From: JAWXCH01 sp034440595
GTDB taxonomy: Bacteria; Planctomycetota; Planctomycetia; Pirellulales; JALHPA01
NCBI GenBank assembly: GCA_034440595.1
Contig: JAWXCH010000348.1
Coordinates: forward strand, 1 to 22,193
Reading direction: 5' to 3'
Length of the DNA stretch: 22,193 bases
Of the stretch, positions 7,894 through 14,897 are shown in pieces. Positions within the stretch are counted from its first letter, which is position 1. Each line of letters begins with the position of its first letter. The notes beneath the pieces were generated by a model that saw nothing but the letters and a program-made list of their open reading frames with translations, did not search any database and was not told the origin of the DNA. Position numbers and translations under genes: made by a program.

Positions 7894-8722
7894 CGCGTAC
7901 CCGTTTGGCCTCCGTCAGCAGTTCAGTTAATCGCCGATCGTCCTTCGTCTCCAATGCGGAGCGAAGTGCCGACAGCGATTCTTCGAATCTCGCCAGCGAG
8001 GCGAGAATGTTGGTTCGGTTCTGCCCGATAATTTGTGTCCATAGTTCCGGCGACCCGGCCGCAACTCGTGTCGTATCGCGCCAGCCTCCGGCAGTCAGTG
8101 GTAATACATCTAGCTCGGTCGCGCCGGCCAAACTGGCCGCCACCAGGTGTGGCAGGTGGCTCGATGCGGCCAATGCCGCGTCGTGTGCCTCGGGAGTCAT
8201 GACGTGGACGGTCGCTCCCAGGCTGCTCCAAAAATTCCGCAATTGATCGACCTTATCGGCAGGCGATTGCTCCGTTGGAGTGAGCACCACTGTGCGTCCC
8301 TCGAACAGGTCCGCCGTGGCATGTGCCGCTCCGGTTTTTTCGCTGCCTGCGATGGGGTGACTGCCAATGTACGAAACGCCCACGGGTAAGCCGCTGGCCA
8401 GTGCGTTGACTATCTCGGCCTTCGTACTGCCCGCATCGGTCAAAAGTGCGCCCGCCGGGCAAGCCGCCGCCGCTTGGCGAACATAGCGAACAATCGAATC
8501 GACGGGCGTGCAAACGATCACCAGATCGGCCGCCGCGACTCCCTCATTCAGGTCGGTGGTCGTACGAGTCACCGCACCGGATTGCATTGCCTGCTGCAAT
8601 TTGGCCGTATCGCGACCAATGCCGATTACCTGCTTGGCCAGGCCTCGATTGCGCAGCGCCAGGCCGATGGACCCTCCGATCAGGCCCACGCCAACAATCG
8701 CTACGCAGTCCCAGTGTTTCAT
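7877..8722 (-). CDS. tyrA: Prephenate (or arogenate) dehydrogenase, TyrA
   Basis: A 281-residue NAD(P)-dependent oxidative decarboxylase of the tyrosine branch; prephenate and arogenate specificity cannot be told apart here. VAIVGVGLIGGSIGLAL (7-23) is the GxGxxG cofactor fold. LVIVCTPVDSI, TDAGSTKAEIV, GSHPIAGSEKTG and SSHLPHLVAASL follow in the family order, including the catalytic-region His of SHPIAGSE. No ACT or chorismate mutase domain is present, so it is the minimal single-function form. The frame remains open to 8902, but the extra 60 residues are basic, unlike the family and absent from the fold, so I start at the ATG 8720-8722 directly before the Rossmann strand; there is no clear ribosome site. 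It is the first gene of a tyrA-purL-purQ run, with a 17-base overlap with purL. Confidence 0.93.
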   Translation of the reverse strand: MKHWDCVAIVGVGLIGGSIGLALRNRGLAKQVIGIGRDTAKLQQAMQSGAVTRTTTDLNEGVAAADLVIVCTPVDSIVRYVRQAAAACPAGALLTDAGSTKAEIVNALASGLPVGVSYIGSHPIAGSEKTGAAHATADLFEGRTVVLTPTEQSPADKVDQLRNFWSSLGATVHVMTPEAHDAALAASSHLPHLVAASLAGATELDVLPLTAGGWRDTTRVAAGSPELWTQIIGQNRTNILASLARFEESLSALRSALETKDDRRLTELLTEAKRVRDAVGS

Positions 8723-9012
8723 GAGGAAAAAGGTTCGACGGATCGCTACCAGATCAATGTTTGTCTTGTACCATATTGTTGTCTCATTTAGCAGTGGGGG
8801 ACGGTATAATTGCAGCCAGCGTGTGCAGTATCCTTTTTCTGTCTGTCGCTTTGCGAATGCACGTGTGAATCGTGATATTCTTTCAATTTTGGGCGATTCC
8901 AACTAACATGGAGTCGTCCCACAGGGAACTTGATACACTCAAGAAACCTCTGACATATCACACCATCACATGATCGGCCCGCAGCGGGTGCCGATCTATT
9001 TCGGGCAGTGCA
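8723..9012. promoter_or_regulatory. Divergent intergenic region, tyrA / rhomboid gene
   Basis: These 290 bases must hold the promoters of the tyrA cluster (leftward) and the rhomboid gene (rightward). A TATAAT box on the plus strand lies at 8805-8810, but the best upstream TTGTCT (8779-8784) is 20 bases away, longer than ideal. If used, it would give a leader of nearly 200 bases for the rhomboid gene. No convincing promoter was found for tyrA. Confidence 0.35.
8972..8996 (+). promoter_or_regulatory. Leader hairpin just before the rhomboid start
   Basis: GATCGGC (8972-8978) pairs with GCCGATC (8990-8996), with an inner CCG/CGG extension and a CAG loop. The stem ends 16 bases before the ATG at 9013, where it could mask the ribosome entry site. 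There is no clear Shine-Dalgarno sequence between hairpin and start. Its function is inferred from position only. Confidence 0.35.
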
Positions 9013-10155
9013 ATGTTCCCCTGGAAAACTGACGCACCGATCTACCATCTGCCGATTGTCACGATCGCGCTGATCGTGCTCAATTCGCTCATCTTTTTTG
9101 GCGTTTCTCTGGACGACGTTGGTAGTAGCTGGGCCTTAGCTTTCGGCGACGGCCTGCATCCGCTGCAATGGGTGAGCAACATATTTCTGCACGCGGACTA
9201 CATGCACCTGTTTGGAAACATGGTGTTTCTGTGGACCTTTGGCCTGGTGGTTGAAGGGAAGGTCGGCTGGTGGAAGTTTTTGCTGATTTATCTCGGCCTG
9301 GGAATTATTGAGTCCGCCGCCACGCAAATTTGCATGCTCAATGCTGCCCCAAGCGAAGCGATCGGTGCCTCGGGTGCAATCTTCGGCCTGGTTGCCATCG
9401 CCATGATCTGGGCACCCTCCAACAATATGAGCGTGGTGATGTTTTTCGCGCTGCGTCTGTTCTTTTTCGATATTTCAATCATGGTGCTGGCCATGACTTA
9501 CATCGGTATGGAACTAGTCATGGCGACGATGAAGGGATACAGCATGTCCAGCGAGATGCTGCACCTGGCGGGAGCGGCCCCCGGTCTGGTTGTCGGCATC
9601 GTGATGCTGAAAATGAATCTGGTCGACTGCGAAAACTGGGACATCTTTACCGTGTTAAGAGGGCGTGAAGGGGAGACTATTGAGCCAGAAAAGCCAATAC
9701 CCACTGCGGCGCAAATCACCGAGCAAACCAATCTGAAGCAGTCTCGCCGACAGGCGGCGGTAGCACATTTCAAAGAACACATGCGTCTTGGAAACGCGAT
9801 GGCCGCGTTGCAACTCAATGAAAACATGAGTCGCAAGGACAATCAGTGGGAACTGTCCCAGCCGCAACGCCTTGCATTGATCCAGCTATTGCATAAGCAG
9901 CAACTCTGGAAGGAATCGATTCCGATCATGGCCAAGTTCCTGGACATGTCCCCCGACGCCGAGGTGCGCGTTCGTTTGCGGATGGCACAAATCCTGATTA
10001 CCGAGGAGCAACAACCGGCCCGTGCGCTGCGCTTGCTGAGCAAAATTCCAGCCGGCTCGCTGGTAGGGGACATGGAGCGGACGCGGCAGAAGATTGAGTA
10101 TCACGCGCGAAAATTGCAGGAAGAGGGCGTGGTGGAGTTTGAGACGCGGGAGTAA
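9013..10155 (+). CDS. Rhomboid-family intramembrane serine protease with TPR-like C-terminal domain
   Basis: A 380-residue membrane protein. The N-terminal ~205 residues form a rhomboid core with about six membrane segments. The first begins after TDAPIYHLP (6-14), a usual opening. FLHADYMHLFGNMVFLW (58-74) is the conserved segment with His60, His65 and Asn69. GASGAIFG (118-125) carries the catalytic Ser120. The last core helix has HLAGAAPG (184-191) with the partner His184. Both dyad residues are present, so it should be active, cutting single-pass membrane proteins; the substrate is unknown. Residues about 240-370 are charged, helical and TPR-like, and probably cytosolic. It is monocistronic, convergent with the small hypothetical gene that follows. 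Confidence 0.93.
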   Translation: MFPWKTDAPIYHLPIVTIALIVLNSLIFFGVSLDDVGSSWALAFGDGLHPLQWVSNIFLHADYMHLFGNMVFLWTFGLVVEGKVGWWKFLLIYLGLGIIESAATQICMLNAAPSEAIGASGAIFGLVAIAMIWAPSNNMSVVMFFALRLFFFDISIMVLAMTYIGMELVMATMKGYSMSSEMLHLAGAAPGLVVGIVMLKMNLVDCENWDIFTVLRGREGETIEPEKPIPTAAQITEQTNLKQSRRQAAVAHFKEHMRLGNAMAALQLNENMSRKDNQWELSQPQRLALIQLLHKQQLWKESIPIMAKFLDMSPDAEVRVRLRMAQILITEEQQPARALRLLSKIPAGSLVGDMERTRQKIEYHARKLQEEGVVEFETRE

Positions 10156-10166
10156 GGACCGCTATT

Positions 10167-10394
10167 CTAACCACCGATCATAGCGTTGCTGCTGGCAGAA
10201 TAATCACCCAAGGATGCCATTGGCGACGATCCTTCTTCAGATCCAAACGTGACGGCCGCTCGACGCGATGAAGCTGGCATTGCAATTCCGTACCGGGCCA
10301 GCACGTCGGGCAGGATCGTTGCCATTAAAACTGGTTGGGAGTTGCCACTGGCCATCGCACAGGTAAATTCGACATCGGCTGAACTTGCGACCAT
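10167..10394 (-). CDS. Possible small hypothetical protein
   Basis: A 75-residue frame ending 12 bases past the rhomboid stop on the opposite strand. The case for it is modest: an ATG at 10392-10394 preceded by GGAG about 10 bases upstream, and a composition (Ser, Ala, Gly, Met rich, few charges) that is not an obvious shadow of another gene. There is no signal peptide, membrane helix or recognisable domain. No family was recognised. It could equally be chance. Confidence 0.35.
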   Translation of the reverse strand: MVASSADVEFTCAMASGNSQPVLMATILPDVLARYGIAMPASSRRAAVTFGSEEGSSPMASLGDYSASSNAMIGG

Positions 10395-10623
10395 GATAAT
10401 AGCTCTCCGAAGACTTAGGTGAACGCCTGATCACTACATGAATTATAACCGGACGTGTACGGGTGTCCAGTATCTGTTTCGCTCTTTCTACGGTCGCTAT
10501 TAGAAAATGGTTCTAAGAATCGGGGTGGCCTGAGCGTTATAAATGAGGCACTTATTACCGCCTCAAACGCAAAAGACCACTCAACTAAGCGGATTTGCCC
10601 AGAGTATTTAGGAACAATCGGAC

Positions 10624-10998
10624 ATGCTAGCAACACCAGCCACAGTACATCCAACGCGAAAACTGTGGCGAAAGTGCCTCTTAATTACCGCTGGGACGCT
10701 GTTTGCGATCTGGCTGGCGATTGTCCTCTGCTGGACCGTGCCGAGGTACTGGGCCCAGGCGCAGGTCAGAAGCGATGCGCGGGCCTGGCATGAGAAAATG
10801 CGGGCCAGCGGGCAGCCGCGGTCAGGCGCGATGCGTTGTCTGGTAGGTTCCAACTACAACCCGGCTTGGAAATGGATTATCGTAGTCGGGGCGACGCCGG
10901 AGCCATTCCTCGATTATTCGCCAGATTACACTCCTGAGCAGGTAGAAAGGCTCCGCTTTCTCTTTCCGGAATCGGAGCTAGATGCGACCTTCTATTAG
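10624..10998 (+). CDS. Small hypothetical protein with one N-terminal membrane helix
   Basis: A 124-residue protein I do not recognise. A basic segment (HPTRKLWRK, 9-17) is followed by a hydrophobic helix (about 18-43, CLLITAGTLFAIWLAIVLCW). This suits a signal anchor with the remaining ~80 residues outside. That part has two Trp-containing stretches and ends in an acidic segment (PDYTPEQVERLRFLFPESE). AGGA lies 10 bases before the ATG (in ttaggaacaatcggac), supporting the start. It is flanked by about 230 bases of empty sequence upstream and by tRNA-His downstream. It appears monocistronic. Confidence 0.6.
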   Translation: MLATPATVHPTRKLWRKCLLITAGTLFAIWLAIVLCWTVPRYWAQAQVRSDARAWHEKMRASGQPRSGAMRCLVGSNYNPAWKWIIVVGATPEPFLDYSPDYTPEQVERLRFLFPESELDATFY

Positions 10999-11000
10999 TA

Positions 11001-11022
11001 TCGCGGGCTAAATTGTCCGCGA
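11001..11022 (+). terminator. Weak hairpin after the small membrane protein gene
   Basis: TCGCGG (11001-11006) and CCGCGA (11017-11022) form a 6-base stem with a 10-base loop, three bases after the stop at 10998. A C-rich tract rather than T-run follows, so it is not a classic intrinsic terminator. Confidence 0.25.
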
Positions 11023-11151
11023 ACTTCCCCCTCCCTTCCACGCTCTTAGGGGTTGCCGCCCGCAGTTTTCGTGATAATCTGTTGGCTTGGGGACGATACT
11101 GTCTGAACCGGCTTTCTGCCGCGTGTCGATCAGTGTTTCGACCTATTCTGT

Positions 11152-11226
11152 GGTGGCTATAGCTCAATTGGTTAGAGCACCAGATTGTGGCTCTGGAGGT
11201 TGCCGGTTCGATCCCGGTTAGCCACC
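11152..11226 (+). tRNA. tRNA-His (GTG anticodon)
   Basis: A full cloverleaf can be drawn. The acceptor stem GTGGCTA (11153-11159) pairs with TAGCCAC (11219-11225). The D stem is GCTC/GAGC (11162-11165, 11175-11178). The anticodon stem CCAGA/TCTGG (11180-11184, 11192-11196) encloses the loop TTGTGGC, with anticodon GTG at 11187-11189. The T stem GCCGG/CCGGT encloses TTCGATC. An encoded G at 11152 (G-1) faces C at 11226 (C73), the extra pair that marks tRNA-His for its synthetase. The 3' CCA is not encoded (CCT follows). It is a single tRNA, not part of a cluster. Confidence 0.97.
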
Positions 11227-11257
11227 CTCCTTCTGTCTGATCCTAACGCCATGCGAC

Positions 11258-11285
11258 AATTGCACTTGCAAAGAGCGGTGCAATT
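11258..11285. terminator. Inverted repeat between tRNA-His and the HD hydrolase
   Basis: AATTGCAC (11258-11265) and GTGCAATT (11278-11285) form a perfect 8-base stem with a 12-base loop. It lies between the 3' ends of two convergent units, the usual place for a two-way terminator. The AT pairs at the stem base supply only short T-runs on either strand. Confidence 0.4.
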
Positions 11286-11313
11286 TCGCGGGCGTTGTCA
11301 GGATAGTGTTGCG

Positions 11314-11907
11314 TCAAGACAGAATCTCCGCCGGGGGATTCTCCCTGGCCAGCTTTTCAAGCTGCTGCACCGCGCGATCCAATTCGGCTGCCAAAGCGGC
11401 AGGGGCGCCCTGTTGAACGGCGTCTGCCACGGCGCGGTAATACCACAGCGTCCCCTCGCGACCCCCGTTGAACCGACTCCATAGGTCGTTGCCGATTGCG
11501 TAGAAGTCCTGCAGCAGCGAGCGGACGTTGTGCAGCTTATCAGCGGCCACGACTAGGGCCACACCTGGCGTTGCACGCTGCAATTTTGCGACGAAGGCCT
11601 CTTTACGTGGCTTCCACGCGGGCTTGGGCACGGTATCGCAGTCGGTGCAGCCGAGCACCAGTTCGGCGACCTCATCACCAAAACGGCGGCGGATCTCGGC
11701 GGCGGTAGCGCTTCCGCCTTGATCCTCGACCGCGTCGTGCAATAGCGCGGCGATCGCCTGATTCTCATTGGCACCATAGTCCAAGGCAATGCCTGCGACA
11801 TTGAGCAGATGCGCCAGGTAGGGGATCTCTCCCCCGCGCCGCAGTTGGTTCGCGTGCAGCTCTGCCGCGTAGAGCAATGCGTGTTGAAAGCGGTCGGAGA
11901 GTCGCAT
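11314..11907 (-). CDS. HD-domain hydrolase of the MESH1/SpoT N-terminal type
   Basis: A 197-residue stand-alone HD protein, close in size to small alarmone hydrolases such as MESH1 (about 180). The motif order matches the (p)ppGpp hydrolase fold: HANQLRRGGEIPYLAHLLNVA (18-38, with metal-binding His33), the HD pair at 57-58 in ALLHDAVEDQGG (with ED at 61-62), and VVAADKLHNVRSLL (119-132, with Asp123). It has no synthetase domain, TGS or ACT, so it is not a long RelA/SpoT enzyme. The likely role is cytosolic hydrolysis of (p)ppGpp or a related 3'-phosphorylated nucleotide such as NADPH, as known for MESH1. The substrate is an inference; some close relatives are annotated only as HD phosphohydrolases. 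It is convergent with tRNA-His. Confidence 0.85.
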   Translation of the reverse strand: MRLSDRFQHALLYAAELHANQLRRGGEIPYLAHLLNVAGIALDYGANENQAIAALLHDAVEDQGGSATAAEIRRRFGDEVAELVLGCTDCDTVPKPAWKPRKEAFVAKLQRATPGVALVVAADKLHNVRSLLQDFYAIGNDLWSRFNGGREGTLWYYRAVADAVQQGAPAALAAELDRAVQQLEKLARENPPAEILS

Positions 11908-12062
11908 GGTGGTCGTCTTCTGTTGCCTTTCACTCCGTGAAAGAGCAATTGTCGCAACAGCGGTTCCCCGCGTGAAAGTAGCGTATTGGCATCAAAAATA
12001 TACTATTTCGCAGAGCGAAATGCGACAGATCGCCTCACTGGCGATTCAGGTTGGTGTGCCTG

Positions 12063-13037
12063 CTACCTGAGCTGCGTACCCGGAGCAGTTGTAATTCTGC
12101 CTTCCCGGCCCCCTTCAAACACGCTGAACTCAGCCCAGATAGGCATGTGATCAGACACCTGCAGCGCCTGCTGAGTGCTCAGGTTGAAATCGTGCATCAA
12201 GTCCAGCACGCCGCAGTTGCCGGTGAACTCGCTAGTGGCGAGGCGATTGAACAGGATATTGTCGTAGGTTTTGTCCTTGCGCGTGTTGGTGGGAGCGCCG
12301 GATACCGTCCAGGTGATATTAGGAACCTGACCCAACCGCCCGAGATGGTTCTCGTCAACGTTCAGATCACCCAGCAGGATGATATCGTCCTCTCCTCGTC
12401 CGTCGTTCCGCACCGCGGAGTAAACATCGGCCAAGGCATCCAGTTCCATCTTCGTCTCGTCGGGGTCAGTATGAATATTGATCAGCGAGAATGTGAATGC
12501 CTCATTGGGTGGTGCTCCTCGCGCGCGAAAGCAGCCGACCAGCGGCTCGCGGTGCAATCGATCCCCCGGATCGGAAACCGTGTACAGTGCCTGACGGTCG
12601 ACATCGATGGTTGCCGTATCATAAACAAAGGCGTACTGCTCCTTGCTATCTGAGCGGCCTAACCGCGGGCCAATCACGTAGTCGTATTTCCGCCCGGTGG
12701 AGTTGATCTGAGCGACAAACCGGGGCAGGATGTCGTCGGACTTGGCACGAATTTCCTGAATCGCCATGATGTCGACGCGCCGCGCCACTTCGCACAAGAC
12801 TTGCATCACATCCGGCTTGCCCAGCTTGGACTGACCGAACACCTGGATGTTGAATGAGGCAACGCGAATCACCCCGCCGTGGAACGCGACCGATGTGGTG
12901 CCGTCTTGGCCGTTGCTGCTGGCGGTCCGCGGAACGACCTTCAGTTGGCTGAGGCCATCAAGGGTATAGTTCTGCAGAAAGGTCCAGCCACCCCAACTGA
13001 GGACTGCGACCACTGCGGCAATAAATACACGTTGCAT
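12063..13037 (-). CDS. Exported DNase I-like endonuclease/exonuclease/phosphatase protein
   Basis: A 324-residue protein with an N-terminal hydrophobic signal or anchor (4-20) and an endonuclease/exonuclease/phosphatase domain (about 56-308). It resembles secreted DNase I more than the exonuclease III branch: VASFNIQVFGQSK (59-71, Asn63), MAIQEIR (91-97, Glu95), LGRSDSKEQYAFVYD (126-140, Glu133), REPLVGCF (163-170), NIHTDPDE (187-194, His189), LLGDLNVD (221-228, Asp224 and Asn226) and VSDHMPIW (294-301, Asp296 and His297). All catalytic and metal-site positions of the superfamily are filled, so a divalent-metal-dependent nuclease acting outside the cytoplasm is likely. Phosphodiesterase activity on other substrates cannot be excluded. 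GGAGG (13045-13049 complement) is 7 bases from the ATG, one of the best ribosome sites in this window. It appears monocistronic. Confidence 0.88.
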   Translation of the reverse strand: MQRVFIAAVVAVLSWGGWTFLQNYTLDGLSQLKVVPRTASSNGQDGTTSVAFHGGVIRVASFNIQVFGQSKLGKPDVMQVLCEVARRVDIMAIQEIRAKSDDILPRFVAQINSTGRKYDYVIGPRLGRSDSKEQYAFVYDTATIDVDRQALYTVSDPGDRLHREPLVGCFRARGAPPNEAFTFSLINIHTDPDETKMELDALADVYSAVRNDGRGEDDIILLGDLNVDENHLGRLGQVPNITWTVSGAPTNTRKDKTYDNILFNRLATSEFTGNCGVLDLMHDFNLSTQQALQVSDHMPIWAEFSVFEGGREGRITTAPGTQLR

Positions 13038-13256
13038 GAAAGCCCCTCCGTGGGCCGACTCAGAAAAACTCGAACAACCGTGCCAGTTGTATGATATCTG
13101 GCCAGCAATACTCTATCAGAACCGCTGGCCTGATTTCAAACGGCAAAACGAGCGGCACCGTAGCAGTTTTTGCAGAACGGTGCTAGATCGCTGCGAATGA
13201 GTGTCGTGCTAGCATGCACGAGGGAACGACTGCGAAACTCGAGATCGATGCGAGTC

Positions 13257-14654
13257 CTACAGCGCCCGGCGATAGCGCTTTGGCTGGCGGCCAAAAGAAG
13301 GAGGCTTTGGTGCCGGTGGTGGAGTCTCTTCGGCGATGACCCCTTCGCCAAATGCCCCATCGTCCACAGCTCCGTCACCGTTGGCGGATACCGCAGCCGT
13401 TTTGTTGTCCAGCGGTGCTGGCCGGCTGGGCGGCGGGGAACCAGGGCGGCGTGCGAACGATTCAAAGCCTTTGATCTCGTCGCGCTTCAGCAGCTTGTCA
13501 ATTCGCATCTCGATGCGAGTCAATTCTGGCCCTTCCTCGGGGGAAACAAACGTGAATGCGATGCCTTCGCGTCCCATGCGCCCGGTACGGCCGACGCGGT
13601 GGACATAATCGTCCGAGAACTGCGGTATATCGTAGTTGATGATGTGCGACACGCTGCTGACATCGATACCGCGGCCGACGACGTCCGTAGCGATCAGGTA
13701 GCGAACTTTCCCGTCGCGAAAGTCCCTCATCACGCGGTCGCGGGCACTCTGCGCCAGATCGCCATGAATGCAGGCAACTTCCTTTAGCTTCCTGCTGAGA
13801 CGAACTTGAATTTTGTCCGTGCCGCGCTTGGTCCGGCAAAAGACAATCGCCTGCTTTGGCATTTCACGTGCCAGGAGTCGCTCCAGCAGATCGAACTTTC
13901 GCTCTGGATCGACGGTGAAATACGATTGCTCGATTGTCTCGCCCGACAGATCGCTGGTCGAAAAGTTCAAAACTTCGGGGTCGCGCATGTAGCGCTGAGC
14001 CAGCTTCTCAACCGGCGGTGGGAGCGTGGCACTGAGCAGCAATGTCTGCCGCGCGGCGGGACACTTGCGGAGGATCTTTTCGATATCGGGTCGGAAGCCG
14101 ATGTCGAGCATCCGGTCGGCTTCGTCCAGGATGACGGTCTGCAAGTCGCCGAGATGCAACGTACCTCGTGCGATATGGTCTAGCACGCGCCCGGGCGTAC
14201 CGATGATAATTTCGGCACCACGTTTGAGTCGGTCGATCTGGCCCTTGATCGGTTTGCCACCATACAGCGGCACGCTATGGATCTTGCGACCTAGCGAAAG
14301 CTTTTCGGATTCGTCTCGAACTTGCACGGCCAGTTCGCGAGTCGGGACCAGAATTAACGCCTGCGGTCCCTGCCCTTTCTGGGCCTCAGTCAGTCGTTCC
14401 ATCACTGGAATTAGAAACGCGGCCGTTTTGCCAGTACCGGTACGGGCTTGGCCAAGTACGTCGATACCGAGCAGAGCACGCGGAATGAAGCCGGCCTGCA
14501 CTGGCGTGGCGGTCAGATACCCGGCGTCGGCCAAAGCGGCCAGCATGACCGGCGACAGCCCTAGCTGATCAAAAAGAACAGTATCTTCAACTGGTGTTCC
14601 CAAAGCAGGTGAGTCAGGCATCGATTCAATAGATAGACTTTTTTCTTTATGCAT
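13257..14654 (-). CDS. DEAD-box ATP-dependent RNA helicase
   Basis: A 465-residue RNA helicase (RhlE/CsdA-like group; the exact subfamily is uncertain) that remodels structured RNA, such as ribosome assembly intermediates or mRNAs under decay. Motifs, in order: Q motif (TATPVQAGFIP, 48-58), I (ARTGTGKT, 70-77), Ia (PTRELA, 104-109), Ib (TPGR, 153-156), II (DEAD, 177-180), III (SAT, 208-210), V (ATDVVGRGID) and VI (HRVGRTGRMG). The core ends near residue 400. A low-complexity Pro/Ala/acidic linker and a basic end (RQPKRYRRAL) follow, a usual RNA-binding tail. The start could be the first ATG (14654) or the Met at residue 12 (14621); neither has a clear ribosome site. It is divergent from the AbiE cassette across 220 bases. 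Confidence 0.95.
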   Translation of the reverse strand: MHKEKSLSIESMPDSPALGTPVEDTVLFDQLGLSPVMLAALADAGYLTATPVQAGFIPRALLGIDVLGQARTGTGKTAAFLIPVMERLTEAQKGQGPQALILVPTRELAVQVRDESEKLSLGRKIHSVPLYGGKPIKGQIDRLKRGAEIIIGTPGRVLDHIARGTLHLGDLQTVILDEADRMLDIGFRPDIEKILRKCPAARQTLLLSATLPPPVEKLAQRYMRDPEVLNFSTSDLSGETIEQSYFTVDPERKFDLLERLLAREMPKQAIVFCRTKRGTDKIQVRLSRKLKEVACIHGDLAQSARDRVMRDFRDGKVRYLIATDVVGRGIDVSSVSHIINYDIPQFSDDYVHRVGRTGRMGREGIAFTFVSPEEGPELTRIEMRIDKLLKRDEIKGFESFARRPGSPPPSRPAPLDNKTAAVSANGDGAVDDGAFGEGVIAEETPPPAPKPPSFGRQPKRYRRAL

Positions 14655-14839
14655 TACAGGTAAGTCTAACTCCCACTATGGTTTTGGTCAATAAACGAAA
14701 TGCGTTAGCCGCAATTCGGAACAATGACATCCAATTCCTTTTCATGGCGAGAACCGTGGTAAGAGTACAGCAAAAGCCGATCCACTCAGCACTTGGTTTG
14801 CTAGTAAAACGCTGCTGGCATCCAAAAGAGAATACGGAG

Positions 14840-14867
14840 TTGACTTGTAAGAAAAACAGGCTATTAT
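14840..14867 (+). promoter_or_regulatory. Promoter of the AbiE cassette, predicted leaderless
   Basis: TTGACT (14840-14845) and TATTAT (14862-14867) are separated by 16 bases, a good sigma70-type promoter. The ATG at 14875 begins 8 bases past the end of the -10 box, where transcription should start, so the mRNA would have essentially no leader. There is no Shine-Dalgarno site, which agrees. This is the cleanest promoter in the window. Confidence 0.65.
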
Positions 14868-14897
14868 TTCTTACATGAATCACAAGCTTCTTACAAG
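14844..14897. promoter_or_regulatory. Candidate AbiEi operator: inverted repeat plus third half-site
   Basis: TGTAAGAAA (14846-14854) and TTTCTTACA (14867-14875) form a perfect 9-base inverted repeat, centres 21 bases apart (about two helical turns). It sits in the promoter spacer and over the start codon. A third copy, TTCTTACAAG (14888-14897), is 20 bases further on and is the exact complement of CTTGTAAGAA (14844-14853). AbiEi antitoxins are known to bind inverted repeats in their own promoter and repress it; the site here is inferred. Confidence 0.6.

Noticed and set aside
7584..8246. 220-codon plus-strand open frame across the purL/tyrA junction
   Set aside because: Spans two well-supported minus-strand genes; Arg/Ser/Pro-rich translation with no domain.
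8723..8902. 60-codon upstream extension of TyrA
   Set aside because: The extension is basic and lies before the Rossmann strand that starts the family; no ribosome site supports a start at 8902.
10415..10654. 79-codon minus-strand frame with a hydrophobic start
   Set aside because: It overlaps the start region of the better supported plus-strand membrane protein gene and has no ribosome site or known family.
12051..12653. 200-codon plus-strand open frame opposite the DNase I-like gene
   Set aside because: The minus-strand gene has complete catalytic motifs across this region.
13170..13787. 205-codon plus-strand open frame opposite the DEAD-box helicase
   Set aside because: Overlaps helicase motifs V and VI; no ribosome site and no family match.
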